A stretch of 64,000 bases of DNA from Diphasiastrum complanatum (lineage: Eukaryota > Streptophyta > Lycopodiopsida > Lycopodiales > Lycopodiaceae): positions 6,139,433 through 6,203,432 of the forward strand of contig CM055111.1 in assembly GCA_029204225.1 (NCBI GenBank). The letters are read 5' to 3'. Shown in pieces: positions 1 through 11,490 of this stretch. The translations under genes were made by a program, and so were the position numbers. The stretch's first letter is position 1. The number at the start of each line of letters is the position of its first letter. Below the pieces are notes generated by a model. It had not been told where the DNA came from. It did not search any database and saw only the letters and a program-made list of their open reading frames with translations.

Positions 1-1100
1 AACTTTTTTTCAAATGAATTAAACCTTCGCGGTCTCTCTCAACTTGAAATTTTTAAATAAAATTGAAGGCAACAATGCCCATCAACTCCCTTCATTTGCC
101 CATTTCAACTTCATCTAACAATAGATCCAAAAAACGACAGTTGAGATCGTTTCATTATGCCCACGATCCATGTCATCCATCTCGATCTCTCATCATTCGC
201 GCATTGAAGCTATACCCTCAAGCCACTGGCCCCTTCCACACACTAGGCTACTAGTCGCATTGGGCTCGCGCGACTATCCGCGACTTCTTCGGCCCCTCTT
301 GTTTTCCTCTCTTCATCAAGCTGGGGTTTAGCTATGGCAAATTCTAGAGATATGTGTTTGGATCTCCTTATTCACTCCACGGCTTGGCACGACTCTTCAC
401 TATAGCTTTCCTTATCCATGGGCGCCCAACTACTTGCTTTCACAGCACTGAAAAAACTCATAAAATGAGGAAGATCCAAATCATTGCATCTCCAACTCCT
501 AGCTTCAGAATTTTGTAGTCTTCATGGGTTTTGCTCCACCTCACTCAGAGGTTTTTCTTGCAGTTTTTTAGCATACTGAGGTCGCCCTGCCTCAAACTCT
601 GTGCTGGAACTGACCGCACATCAATTGGTGTTGTAATCGTTGCACACCATCTAAATTTCTGTCAAGTGCATTTGCTTTCATGACAAACTCAAAATATTGA
701 CAGTTTTATGGATCAGCTCCGAAGTCAGACCAATCGATCATCTTGAGAGCTCGATTCTCTCAATGTACACTGTCTGATTTGCTTGCTTGACCAACGTGAA
801 AATGATTCCTCGAACTTTCCCAGAATTCGGCTTTCAGCTACCCTCAAACTGCTCTTCTCCAAGGTTCTAGTACCATGACAAGGATCTTGCTAGTAGTTTA
901 GTTAGCATATTTACAAGCAATCAACAGTTACTCTGATAAACAAAAACAAGAGAACACTTTTTGAACAATATTTTCAAAAGAGACTGAAGGGTACATATAC
1001 ACAGTCTATTTTTTGTGGGATACTGTTGTATGGCAGTTCGGTCCCCGTTACGGGACGTGTGTCCCAACTTTACACTACGTGTCCCGTTAAGCTGGCACTC
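1..1100. other. Non-coding flank, nothing recognised
   Basis: I see no convincing gene here. Short ORFs have no family signature. Around 1043-1088 there is a small GGGACGTGTGTCCC-like palindromic stretch just before the retroelement remnant begins. The 5' LTR of the element that follows is not recognisable here, so that element is probably truncated on this side. Confidence 0.5.
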
Positions 1101-1121
1101 ATGCACACTATTTTATAAGTA

Positions 1122-1469
1122 GTGAAAGACTCAAAAACATTGCTACTACTTATTCTAACACTTCGATATGACTTTGTAGCTGAATGTGTTGATTGTATCA
1201 GAAGACATTGCTATAAAGATTGCCCTAACCAAACCAAAAAGACTGTTCCAGCACATAGGGTATCAGAACAGTCGTTGCATGCTGTCACACGCGTGCAACA
1301 TCGGGTCTTAGATGAGAACAATGACCCAACACAACCACACCCTCCTGCTAGTACTTCCATGATTCCACAATCTTACCCTGACCCTGTAGAAGCTCAAAGA
1401 CAATACCATGAGTTCCGAGATGAGTTTGATAGAGTCGAAGCTAGGATTTCTGCTCTGCCATCTGCCTAG
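1122..1469 (+). pseudogene. Probable gag-pol spacer of the gypsy element
   Basis: A 115-residue open stretch rich in Pro, Gln and His just upstream of the protease segment, ending PVEAQRQYHEFRDEFDRVEA-like charged sequence. No zinc knuckle is visible. Its position before the protease suggests it is a gag or linker remnant. I do not recognise a domain, so this rests on position only. Confidence 0.4.
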
Positions 1470-1538
1470 TTACCTATGCAGGGGCAACCGCCACAAGGAA
1501 TAGAGATTCTTTTTTATCTCCTATAAGCTCAAATCACC

Positions 1539-2063
1539 ATGCCCTTCTACACGGCCGTGAAGTTTTCCAAACCCCTGCGGGATGCCATATTACACAGCTC
1601 CCAGCAGTCGAATGTACCAAATGAGATGAGACGACAGGAACACGCTGAAGTGGTTCATAATGTTGACATGAGTTTACTTCATATAGGTGCTGCTAAAGGT
1701 AACATCATCACTTTACCAGTGCACTACAAATCTTATCCATCCGTACAAGCCATTCTTGATAGTGGGTTTGGCGTGAATATTATCGTCTTGTCCTTAGCAA
1801 AGGCATGGAGAATATCCGCATTGGAAAAGCCTAAGTACAAGTTACGTATGGCTGACCAACGAATGACGACACCTGCCGGTCACATAAGCAATTTACCAAT
1901 CAAAATTGTCGATTTGATTTTCACTATAGAGTGTGTAGTCCTAGATTTTCCTAATGAACCACACACCTATCAATTCCTTCTTGGAATGCCTTGTTTAGAA
2001 ATGGCCGAAGTGATTCAAGATTGGAAGAAAAACAAAATCACTTTTGGCAACAAAGACATGTGA
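1539..2063 (+). pseudogene. Gypsy aspartic protease (retropepsin) remnant
   Basis: The 174-residue frame contains the retropepsin active-site motif as AILDSGFGVNII near residues 70-81 (Asp-Ser-Gly) and the typical distal FLLGMPCLE near residues 148-156, corresponding to the flap-proximal hydrophobic-Gly segment. Such proteases cleave the Gag-Pol polyprotein. The frame closes with TGA at 2061-2063. A 0.8-kb spacer frame (2283-2879) follows before the reverse transcriptase, as is common in plant gypsy elements. Confidence 0.75.
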
Positions 2064-2933
2064 ATCTTTGTCGATGCCACCGGAAAGATAAAGCCTGCAC
2101 GTGTTGAAGATGATTGGTCTTCAACTACCTATGCTGACCTCGATAGTATCGATTCCACCATCAAGGGTCACTACGTGTAGAGTACATATATCATCAATTG
2201 AAATTACTATACACTCCACATATATCAACACTCTCATCTTGCCCGTGTACATGATAGATGCCTCCCTATTGAGTGAATACTTGTGGATGTTTTTTTTTCT
2301 GAAATATCCATTAGTGAGGATGGCATTCTTACTGTGGGAGAACATGAGTTATCTGATGATCAGCTTATTCATTTGCTGGATCCCGAGCATTTAGGAGCAC
2401 GTTGTATACCGAAAGAGATTAAGCTTCCATCACCATTGGCTTGTGTGCAACATCCACAACCAGTAAATACTCGTGTATACCGACCAAAATTAAAAGTCTA
2501 TCAATGGGACGTACACAATGATAAAGTTTTGAACACCATTGACAAAGACTTAGTTCGAGAAAAATCACCAAAAAATCCATGCATGCCTACCACTACAAAT
2601 CCACAAATATCCCGCATGCTAAAAAACAAATCAAGGGTTGATGTACGATTGACTGATAAGCAATTCCAAATGCGTGAAAAGCTGAAACAACCAATTAGAC
2701 CCCTGATACAAAACCCAAAAAATCCTACTCACACTTCATCATCTACAAGCTCACCTGTAGAGGATATTCCTAAGATTCCACCTGAGGTAGTTGATGATCC
2801 ACTTTATGAGGTTCCCCAGCACTTTAAGGATTACACGACTGGTGATGTTGTCATCAATATGGTTAAGCCAAAACGGTAGCCTCAACCACCATCAACTTCT
2901 TTTGAGGGACCTGCAAAGACAATACCTCTTAAT

Positions 2934-3852
2934 TTGAAGGATCGTGATGAAGACATAGACCGTATCGTACACGTAGAAGCCTATTTGAATCCAACCCAAT
3001 TATGGGATCTGGAAAATCTATTGCGCAAACATAGAGATGTGTTTGCATGGAATTATAAAGAAATGAAGGGAGTTCCTTCGAACGTTGTTGTCCATACAAT
3101 CCCATTATTGGATGGTGCCATACCTGTGAGAGCAAAACCTTATCGCACCAATCCCACATATCGAGAGAAGATACGAGAAGATATTTAAAAGCTTCTCAAT
3201 GCTGGTTTCATTTAACAACAGTTGGGTATCACCAATTGTGGTGGAACCACAAAAAAAAAGTCAACTTCGTATCTGCGTGGATTTAAAGAAACTTAATGAT
3301 CAAACAAAGAAGGATCCTTCCCATTACCCCTGACCACACAAATCCTCGAAGATATGGTAGGAGTAGATGCTTTTAGTTTTTTTGACGATTTTATTTCTTA
3401 GTCCAAATTGCTCTGAAGATCATTTCAAAATGGCTTTTGTTATAGAGTTTGGCACATTCACCTATCAAGTTATGCCATTCGGTCTGTGCAATGCCCCATC
3501 CACTTTCCAAAGGGTGATGCAACAAGCTTTCAAAGATCTAGTACACAAGAATCTAGAGATTTATCTCGACGATCTTGGTGTACATTCTTCTAAGGATAAA
3601 CATCTCGATGCCCTTGAACAAGTGTTCATTCGCTGTCGACGGTTCAGAATTTCATTGAATCCCGAAAAGTGCCAAATATGGGTTACTCATGGTGTGGTGA
3701 TGGGCCATATCATTTCTCGAAATGGTATAGCCACTGATCCCAAAAAGATCAGAATGATTCTAGAAATGCCCTCACCAGGATCAGTGAAAGAAATCTTTGT
3801 CTTTCTGGCACACAAAGGTTATTATCGAATTTTTTATAATACACTACACTGA
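2934..3852 (+). pseudogene. Gypsy reverse transcriptase remnant
   Basis: The first part (2934-3188) contains the plant gypsy pre-RT and RT start, with HRDVFAWNYKEM and VRAKPYRTNPTYREKI. After a frame-disrupted interval containing RICVDLKKLND in another frame, the second part (3367-3852) carries MPFGLCNAPSTFQRVMQQAF and the catalytic YLDD box (IYLDDLGVHSS, near residues 66-76 of that ORF), then GHIISRNGI. At least one stop (TAA 3186) and several frame changes make it inactive. Confidence 0.85.
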
Positions 3853-3879
3853 TAAAGCACAGTATATCAAATTTTTACC

Positions 3880-4210
3880 GACCCAAGGTGGACAGAAGAT
3901 AGGATTAAAGCCTTCGAAGACCTCAAACAGGCTTTAGTCACTGCACCCATTCTTCGCGTGCCCGACTATAATAAGGAGTTCCATGTGCATATGAATGCTA
4001 GTAAGTATGCTATTGGTGCTGTTTTGACGCAACCCGGGAAATTCGGAAAGGATTTTCCAATCCGTTTCCTAAGCCATCAGCTTGTTCCAGCTGAGGTTAA
4101 CTATTCTACAACAGATCGAGAAGCACTAGCAATGGTCTATGTTGTTCAACAATTTTGACATTATTTGGTAGGCCGCTTTTTGTTTTCTATACCGACCATC
4201 ATGCTCTTCT
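3880..4210 (+). pseudogene. Gypsy RNase H remnant
   Basis: The segment contains FKVHMNAS-like and AIGAVLTQ motifs followed by RFLSHQLVPAEVNYSTTDRE and ALAMVYVVQQF, the standard gypsy RNase H order. In this family the first catalytic Asp lies in a DASxxAIGAVL motif; here the local sequence reads HVHMNASKYAIGAVL, so the Asp is replaced by Asn. A TGA at about 4156 ends the frame early. Confidence 0.8.
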
Positions 4211-4473
4211 TTACCTATTGAATAAACCTTGAAAAACTGGACGAATTGCATGATGGCTGTTGATTCTTTTAGAATTCAACTTTCGAGTTGTTATTCGAAA
4301 AGGGGTCACAACATTTTTTGGCTGACCATCTTTCATGATTACATAATGTTGAAGCATCTGATGAGCCAATAAATGATGACTTACCAGATGCATGTCTATT
4401 TCATATAGATGCGACTCTGTTATGGGTGGATGATATCACTCGATATCTAGCCACTGGGAAAATAAACTCTTAG

Positions 4474-5700
4474 TTGACAAAACCGCAAAAAATCAAGCTT
4501 CTTATGAAATCCTTACCATATCATCTTATTGCAGGACAATTATATAAGTTAGATGTTGATGGTATTACACGACGTTATGCACTTGAGTCTGAAGTCCGAC
4601 AGATTATTGCCTTGACTCACGAGGGTATTGGGTGTGGACATTTCTCCCCCGATGCTATTGTTAGGGCAATTCTTCTGGCTGGATTTTGGTGGCCAACCCT
4701 TTTCAAAGTCACTTACGCTTATATAAAAGTTTGCGACATTCGCCAACGCGCAAAGAATACCAGAAAAGCCGACCACAATCTCCTTACTCCAATACTTGAA
4801 AGCGAAGCGTTCCACAAATGGGGTATCGACTTTGTTGTACCTATTAGTCCAGCAGCACGTGGCACCCAATCCCAATATATCTTGATTGCCATTGATGATG
4901 CAACCAAGTGGATAGAGGCTTGAGCAACGTGCAAAGCAGATGCAAAATCCGTAGCATGCTTCCTCTATGAAAACATTATCACTAGATTTGGTTGTCCAAT
5001 CGAGCTTGTCAGTGATCGAGATTCTCACTTCCTTAATGAAGTAATCAACAATTTACTAATGCATTACTTCGTTATACATCAAAAGAACACCCCGTACTAT
5101 CCTAGATGTAATAGATTAGCTGAGTCTACAAATAAAACGATTTGTAAAGTCTTGACCAAGATAGTAGAAACAAGTCAATCTGACTGTGAATCAAAATTAT
5201 TTTATGTTGTTTGGGCATATCGAACAACACCAAAGTGAGCCACGAGTTGGAAAACATCGTTTGAGTTGGTATATGGCCAAGAGGCTGTTATGCCAGTAGA
5301 GTTTTTAATTCCTTCTCTATGCATCACTTTAGCATATGCCACTGACTTGTGTGACGATAGTACCTATCAACGCCAAGTTCAGAATCGACTCTTTACATTG
5401 ACGAAATTGTGTGAACAAGTCTTATCTCTTATCATGCACAATTAGTTCATAAACAAGGACAAAAGTCTTGGCATGATCGTCATGTTAGGACTAAGGATAT
5501 CCATGATTGTGATAAAGTTTTACTTCATACATCTTCCAAGGTCCATCCTGACAAATTGAAATTCCATAGCCAAGGCCCCTATGTTGTCAAGAAAATTTTC
5601 ACCAATGTTGCAGTCCAATTAGAAACCTTAGAAGGCATTTCCCTTGACACCTTAGTCAATGGTAGCCGACTATGAAGGTACTATGAGGATAATTTTTTTG
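4474..5700 (+). pseudogene. Gypsy integrase remnant
   Basis: The HHCC zinc finger is visible as HEGIGCGH, then the final pair decayed to CDIRQ (second Cys lost). The catalytic core follows: WGIDFVVPIS (first Asp), LVSDRDSHF (second Asp) and YYPRCNRLAEST (Glu). It is broken by TGA at 4921, TGA near 5237 and another near 5673. The C-terminal part has the conserved WHDRHVRTKDI, FHSQGPYVVKKIF and VNGSRL motifs. Integrase would insert the cDNA into the genome; this copy cannot. Confidence 0.85.
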
Positions 5701-5713
5701 TAAGTCCTGTGTA

Positions 5714-6330
5714 GCCATGTGTTTCTATGGTATTTCATCTCATACTTTTTTTTATCCCTTCTATAAATATTTTACCCTTCTTTTCTTTTTTCTTTCCACC
5801 ATTGCAAAAACCCATTGATTTTACACTTCTACATTGCATCTGACACATTGCATCCGACAACCGCCCCATACATTTGCATCTGACACGTCCATTTGCACCC
5901 GATGAGATTTGGTATAAATACCCCAGCCGCCAAGATCATTTTTACTTCACACACTTTTCGGATGAGTTCATGTCTCTCTGGCAAATTTCAAATGATCTTC
6001 CTGCTTTCTGATCTGATTCAGCCGTTGTTGCTTGCATCCTAACCACTATCAAGCCCTCTTTCATTTGATCCATCCTCTGTCGTTCCACATACACATTTAC
6101 CTCTACTTGTGTAAATGTTACCATCTTTTTCACCTTCCAGACATTACGCATTTTAATTTTGTGTTTGAGTTATCGACTTTTGCCTTTTTCTTTTGGAAAT
6201 GTTGCATCTCGTTTGCATCTGCCATCCATTTTTCTTTGCTGCCATTTCCCCTCCGCCACTGTAGCCACCATATCCCATCCACCACTGTAGCTGCCACATT
6301 GCATCCGCCAACATTCCAGATAACTTAATA
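5714..6330 (+). repeat. LTR-like promoter region downstream of gypsy integrase
   Basis: Directly after the integrase end the sequence becomes C/T-rich and carries repeated TTGCATC(T/C)GACA words (about 5833-5900), a TATAAATA box at 5913-5920 and more GCATC(C/T)GCC words to about 6310. The position after integrase plus the TATA box suggests the 3' LTR. No second copy upstream was seen. The same GCATCCG words recur at 53.88-54.08 kb. Confidence 0.5.
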
Positions 6331-7845
6331 AAAAAATTAAAATATTTCAAAAAATAGATGATTCGGATTCAGACCACAGTGAAGAGATCTCCGATATGCC
6401 TAAGACACTCAAACTCATTTGTGGGGATGATGTGATGAATCAGTGATATACACAGGCTGCACCCGTGTTTACAACAGTTGAATTTTAAATTCCACCATAA
6501 ATGGGCCATCAAAGCCTAAATTTGATGTATCAGGCGTATGAAAAATTGGATCAGAAGCAACTCACCTTCCGTATTGATCTTCAAAATTTTCAATCAATTA
6601 TCTACTTGGCTGACAACAATCTCACCACCTTTAGCTTCCTTGGTGGCCATAAGGAAAAACCTGTGAAGTTGACTAACATGCTGCAACAGAGTTATGCTAG
6701 GTTCCTTGATACCACATTGGACAAATGGAAGAACAAGGATGGTGTTGGAAGTAAATCTTGTTTGTGCTAGATCTACTTATGATGCAGTGTAGTATAGGGA
6801 GGACACTACTTCAGATCAAGCGTTCGCTTTCTAAGTTCCTACCAAGCTTTAAACAGAAATGCGGAGAGAAAGAATAATGACAGAAGCACTAAGGCTTACC
6901 CAACTAGTGCTTGAAACGAAAATGAAACTATCTAAGATAACAAAATACAAAACCTTGCTAAGACTTACCCAACAAGCAAGCTGATTAAACTAAATTCTAG
7001 ATTAACACTCAAAGGGATTGAGAACGAAAATTGCAGCTAAACTAAGCATAGAGCAATTAAAAACACGCCACAATGATAAAAACCAATGAAAGAAGGCAAG
7101 AGGAGGCCCGAGCACCTTCCCTCAAGCTATGCAATTTCCAATGGGAACACAAAGAAATAGCATGATAATTTCAAAGGGAGAGCAATTTAGCATAATCTCA
7201 AAGTGTTATTTACAAGGCAAATATCTCTCGTTTTATGGTAAGGAGGGTCTTCCATAAGTATCCACTAACTTATGGGACTAATCTATTTCTAGCCTTTTTG
7301 TGACATTATTCTCAACACTTGATTGAGAATTGCAAGATTTTACAAAGTTTGTAAAGTTTTTGGAGGAAATTTCATTCGAAATGTCGCAACACGAAGATGA
7401 TTTGTTGGATCCTAAAGATCAAGACAAAGTTAAACGTAGAAGATGTCTTCTCTCATCTCCTCCTACGTACTCTCTTATGAATATGCGAGATGAACTTGTG
7501 CATCCACGAGCAAAATTCAAACTGAAAACGTGTTTAGACATCTTTTGAAATGTTTTACAAGTAATCACATTTTGCATAAATGACAATTTTATAATTGATT
7601 TCATACCGTTTTTAAAAGAAAGTTATTAAATTATAATTTACTATATCTGATACATTTTTTTGTTTTCTAGATGAAAACGATTGGATGTTAGACTTTTACA
7701 CTTGTGGAACTCCTAACTTAGGATTTAGAACTTCAAAGTTTCTTAACTTAGGAAAACTTAAGACAAAATATTTCTAATCTTAAGTTTCATGAGTCTAAGT
7801 TCTAAATCTAAGTTTAAGCTATTTTATTATTTTTTAAGTTTCTAC
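6331..7845. other. No recognised gene; possible decayed gag-like ORF
   Basis: The stretch holds an 89-codon ORF at 6501-6770 beginning MGHQSLNLMYQAYEKLD and a 72-codon ORF at 7330-7548, neither of which I recognise. They lie just after an LTR-like region, where a gag would be expected, but no zinc knuckle or conserved gag motif is visible. The remainder is AT-rich and featureless. Confidence 0.35.
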
Positions 7846-9001
7846 TCATGGGCTTACAACACCATGGCGGAAGTTTATTAACAGACACTCGTACGTGGAC
7901 TTACAAAACACATGCCACGGAGTTTTATTTCTCTCTTTTTTTATATTTTTTGTGTTAGCACAGATGCTAACATTATCCCCCTCCTTATTGGATTGGTGGT
8001 CCCACACCAATCGAAGCCTTTTCTTCTTGGATCTTCTGTGTTTCTTGGAGGCGTAGATGACACTCTGGGATTGTTGGGCCTGGTGGAGTAAGGCCTCCTG
8101 CTGCACTAGGACCTCCTTTGGAACCTGAGAGGATTTAAGACTCCCTCCAGATTCAGCGTACTCAACCCCGATGTCACTGGATAAAATGTCGTGAGAGATG
8201 TCAACTTCTGTGTTGATCGCCTTCCCTTTCTGCTTCTTAGTTGGTGGTGCTGGTGAAACTAGTTCTGCTGTTGGTTGGGGGGTGGCTCGCTTCTTAGTGT
8301 TCAGATAGATATCATCAAGCTCTTTGATGACAATAGCTGTCCGAGACCCCAACTATTTGGTGACCAACATGTGGAGGAGATATCCACACTTGGTAGTTGG
8401 TTTTCTGGCTTTCAAGGCCCCGCATAACTTTTATGCTACCTTCTCAGCCCACTTGTAGTTTTGAGTGAGATCGTCCATGGTGATGGTCAAAGAGATAGGT
8501 CGCTCGGTAGTATGCGATCCATCTTGGCAGTATGCACCTCGACCATGGTGACGAGGATTTATGAGGCAGCCCGGAGATGGGAATTTGTGATGAGAGAGAT
8601 GGCGATCCTGTCGTTGGTTTGGATAATAGTTTTGCCGTCCTCTGTCAGAAACTTTGTAAAATACTTGGCATCATAACTAGTGCCCTTGCCATGGATCGTC
8701 TCTCTGAGATTAGGGAAGCCAATGCTCTATATATGCTCAGGAGAGACGTTGTAACTGCCACTCTTAGATGTAAGCTTAAAAGTCTGGAATTCATCCGAAT
8801 AGGTTGAGTAGGCCGCTCGGATCAGGCTCTCGCTCTGCTGGTCCCGGAAGTGAGTCAGATCAAATCCAAGGTTTGTGAGGATATCCTTGGCCAGGATCAG
8901 CTACTCGGCGTAATTCTTGATGCAAATCATAAAAATGTCCCCTGAATAAGGCCTAGGGGTTTACGGCGATGTAGAGAGAGCGAGGAATCACGAGAGGCCA
9001 T
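7846..9001 (-). pseudogene. Unrecognised retroelement-associated ORF, decayed
   Basis: Reading the minus strand from an ATG at 9001 (MASRDSSLSLHRR) one meets a frame change and then a longer coherent protein-like stretch: LTNLGFDLTHFRDQQSES, then FKLTSKSGSYNVSPEH, then GKGTSYDAKYFTKFLTEDGK and TNDRIAISLITNSH, with in-frame TAG/TGA stops. It continues with a low-complexity Pro/Lys/Gln-rich tail in the 168-codon frame at 7846-8352. The layout of globular head plus low-complexity tail resembles the ORF at 62892-63854, though I see no clear residue identity. A TATATATAG box on the same strand at 9111-9120 lies just upstream. I infer a gag-like ORF of a retroelement. Confidence 0.45.
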
Positions 9002-9672
9002 AGTAGCAGTGATTTTAGATTGCTTTGGTAAGTTTGAAAATTCTGGAAAATTTTGACATGAACTCAAGAGCAGGAATCTAAAATGAATTCGTGGAGAGAA
9101 GGGTGGAGGTCTATATATAGAATTTTTTGGTCAGGAATTCGCAACTCCACCCACAAATTGTCCTCAATGTCCACGATTTTGTAACGATGGTCGCAAATTT
9201 TGAGGCAGTATTCTGAGGGTCGGCAAATTCCTGTAAGTGATTTTTGTGTCTTAAAATAGAAAAATGACCGACAGTACAAAAATGTGTCTGATCAGAATTC
9301 GCGGAAGTGACAAGGAGATCATAGGAATTTTTCTAAGCTTCAGCGAATTGTCTGCGAATTCTAGAAGTCAGTGTCTAATACAAAAACTAACTTTTTATTT
9401 ATTTATGAAAAGTTTCTCTCTGAGACAGAATTCGTGGAGGCTAAAAATGAATCGTGCACTATAAAAAAGAGGTCAGACAAATTCTATTTGAGATGGTGTG
9501 AGACAATTCTTTTGAAAATAATGACTTTGGTGATTTTCTCAGAGAAAGACTGTTTGTATGCCTGATCTGATAGTATCTTGATGGTGTGAATAAGAAAGCA
9601 CAACAAAAAATTTGTCGAAATGGCAGACAAGCAGTAAAGAAAAGTAAAGAAGAACAGTAGGAAAGAAAACAA
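9002..9672 (-). repeat. LTR-like region between integrase tail and ORF (minus strand)
   Basis: This AT-rich stretch lies, on the minus strand, after an integrase C-terminus and before the gag-like ORF. It contains a TATATATAG box (9111-9120) and several GAATTCGC words. By position it is most simply an LTR. I could not identify its termini or a second copy. Confidence 0.4.
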
Positions 9673-10245
9673 CTAATACATATCAAGATAAAAACAGGTT
9701 TCATTGTACTTTCTCAGTCTGCTCCCATTGACCACAGTGTCGAGGATGTCGCCTTGAAGGGTTTGGAGTTGTACATATCCAAAGGCAAAGATTTTTTTAA
9801 TGACGTAAGGACCTTGGCCAGAAAATTTCAGTTTGACTTTAAAGGCTTTGGCCTGGTATAGCAGAACCTTATCTCCAACTTGGAAGTCTCTAAGTTTCAA
9901 TGATCGATCATGCCATGTTTTTTGTCGACGTTTGTGGATTTGTTGAGCATGGATGCTGATCCGTCGTGTTTCGCATAGTTTTTCCAAATGGAATAACCTG
10001 TTTGCTAGAGTCTGTTGATTATCGAGCTCAATATTACAGGCCACTCAAAAGGAGGGGATATGGAATTCTACAAGCATAACGGCTTCTTGGCCATATGTTA
10101 GCTGGAAAGGGGTCAAGCCTGTAGCTCTCTTTGGGGTGGTGCGATAAGCCTATAGAGCAACATGAAGTTTGACTTCCCAATCAGATCAGTTGGATTTGAT
10201 GGTTTTGGTGAGAATATGTACCAACTGGCAATGCGCACATCACTA
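9673..10245 (-). pseudogene. Gypsy integrase C-terminal fragment (antisense)
   Basis: On the minus strand the segment reads [20 protein letters not shown] and then [14 protein letters not shown] before a stop, followed in frame by a 123-codon ORF (9673-10044) with TLANRLFHLEKLCETRR, WHDRSLKLRDFQVGDKVLLY, FSGQGPYVIKKIF and VNGSRLRKYNE. The same motifs occur in the plus-strand element at 5230-5700, so both belong to one family. Catalytic residues are absent because the fragment starts downstream of the core. Confidence 0.8.
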
Positions 10246-10845
10246 TTGTGTTACCATTATACTGCAAATCAGAGAAGTTAGAAGTAGGCAGACCTTCTGT
10301 CGGCTGTAGGCTGATAGGAAACAGTGGCCGACAGAACCAGCAAACATCAATAGTGAAGAAGAAGATGCTTCTACAACATCTTCAGGATCTTCTTCATGGT
10401 TCACGGGGGATACAAATGGCTACGAGAGTGAAAGTCCCATGTAGATTTTTTTTTTTGTATGTATTGGTATTAGCTCAAAAAGCATAAATGTTTGGACATT
10501 TTGCGAAAGGCTACCGTTTAATTCTGTAAAATACATGAAATCAAGACATTTTTGTTTATAGTTTATTGTGTCGAAATGCATGTTTTTGAAAATAGAGCAA
10601 ATTTTATTATGTTTCAGTTTTTAGTTATTTTATTTTAAATTTCATTATGAAAAGTGACCTACAAACCAAGTCTTTTTCAAAGCTCAAAAATCTTAAAAAT
10701 GTGCCAAATCACCCTTTTTTTTGGTCATTTTTCAAACATGCTTTATACGTGCGCAAGGTGTTTATAAAAAGCACCCTAATTTTAGACATTTTTGAGAGAA
10801 TTTAGGGGAATATTCCAAAAGTTTCTCATTCGACTTGCAATGGTG
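10246..10845. other. No recognised gene
   Basis: AT-rich sequence with only short ORFs and no family motif. It separates the antisense gypsy tail from a plus-strand copia fragment. Confidence 0.5.
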
Positions 10846-11490
10846 TTAAGTATTTTCGAGTGTTCAGATGCCTACGCTACGTACAGATTCCTTCTGACCT
10901 GAGAGAAAAGCTTGATCCTGTCAACTATAAGAATATATTCATCGAATATTCGACTTCACACAAAGCTTACAAAATCTACGGAGTAGATTCAGGACGAATC
11001 TCTATCAGCCAAGATGTAGTCTTCTTGGAAGACATTTTTTACGATTTTAAGCAGAAGCAGCCAATGTAGGAGTTTGTTCCAACAACTCCACTCACCATCG
11101 ACAAGCCTCAACTTGCGAATATTCCAACACCAATCGAAGATATCCCAGTTGCACAACAAGTAGAGACATCTACTCAACAACCACGATTAAAGATTTGTTC
11201 GAATCCAACAAGAATATGATCTATATATCCTCAGACATTCATTAGTCATGATGAACTTGTCTCAATTGTAAAAACTTTGACGAGTTCATATGCAAACAAT
11301 TGGCATAAAGCCATGAATGTTGAGTACAATTCTTTGATAAAGAACAAGACCTGGAATCTTGTCGACCTCCTCTAAATGCGAAGATCATCAACACGAAGTG
11401 GATATTCAAGTTGAAACTTAACGTAGATGGATCTATATCCAGATGGAAAGCTTGACTAGTGGTAAAAGGCTACGAATATATCTATGGAAT
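10846..11490 (+). pseudogene. Ty1/copia fragment: integrase tail to reverse transcriptase start
   Basis: The fragment begins with the integrase C-terminal hallmark VFRCLRYVQIPSDLREKLDP and IFIEYSTSHKAYKIYGVDSG, then a TAG near 11067, a linker, and the RT entry WHKAMNVEYNSLIKNKTWNL. In a shifted frame the next conserved block (NTKWIFKLKLNVDG) can be read, with further stops. It ends near 11490 before the catalytic YVDD box. It is a 5'- and 3'-truncated copy. Confidence 0.8.

Larger units (their letters stand above)
1122..5713 (+). mobile_element. Decayed Ty3/gypsy retrotransposon, internal region
   Basis: The order protease, reverse transcriptase, RNase H, integrase on one strand defines a Ty3/gypsy element. 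No chromodomain follows the integrase and the integrase C-terminal region is of the kind seen in Tat/Athila-type (non-chromovirus) elements, which is a family inference. Every domain is interrupted by stops or frameshifts: TAA after the pre-RT segment near 3186, loss of frame through 3190-3366, TGA in the integrase core at 4921, TGA near 5237 and TGA near 5673. It is therefore non-autonomous and old. A related element lies antisense at 9.7-10.2 kb. Confidence 0.85.
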
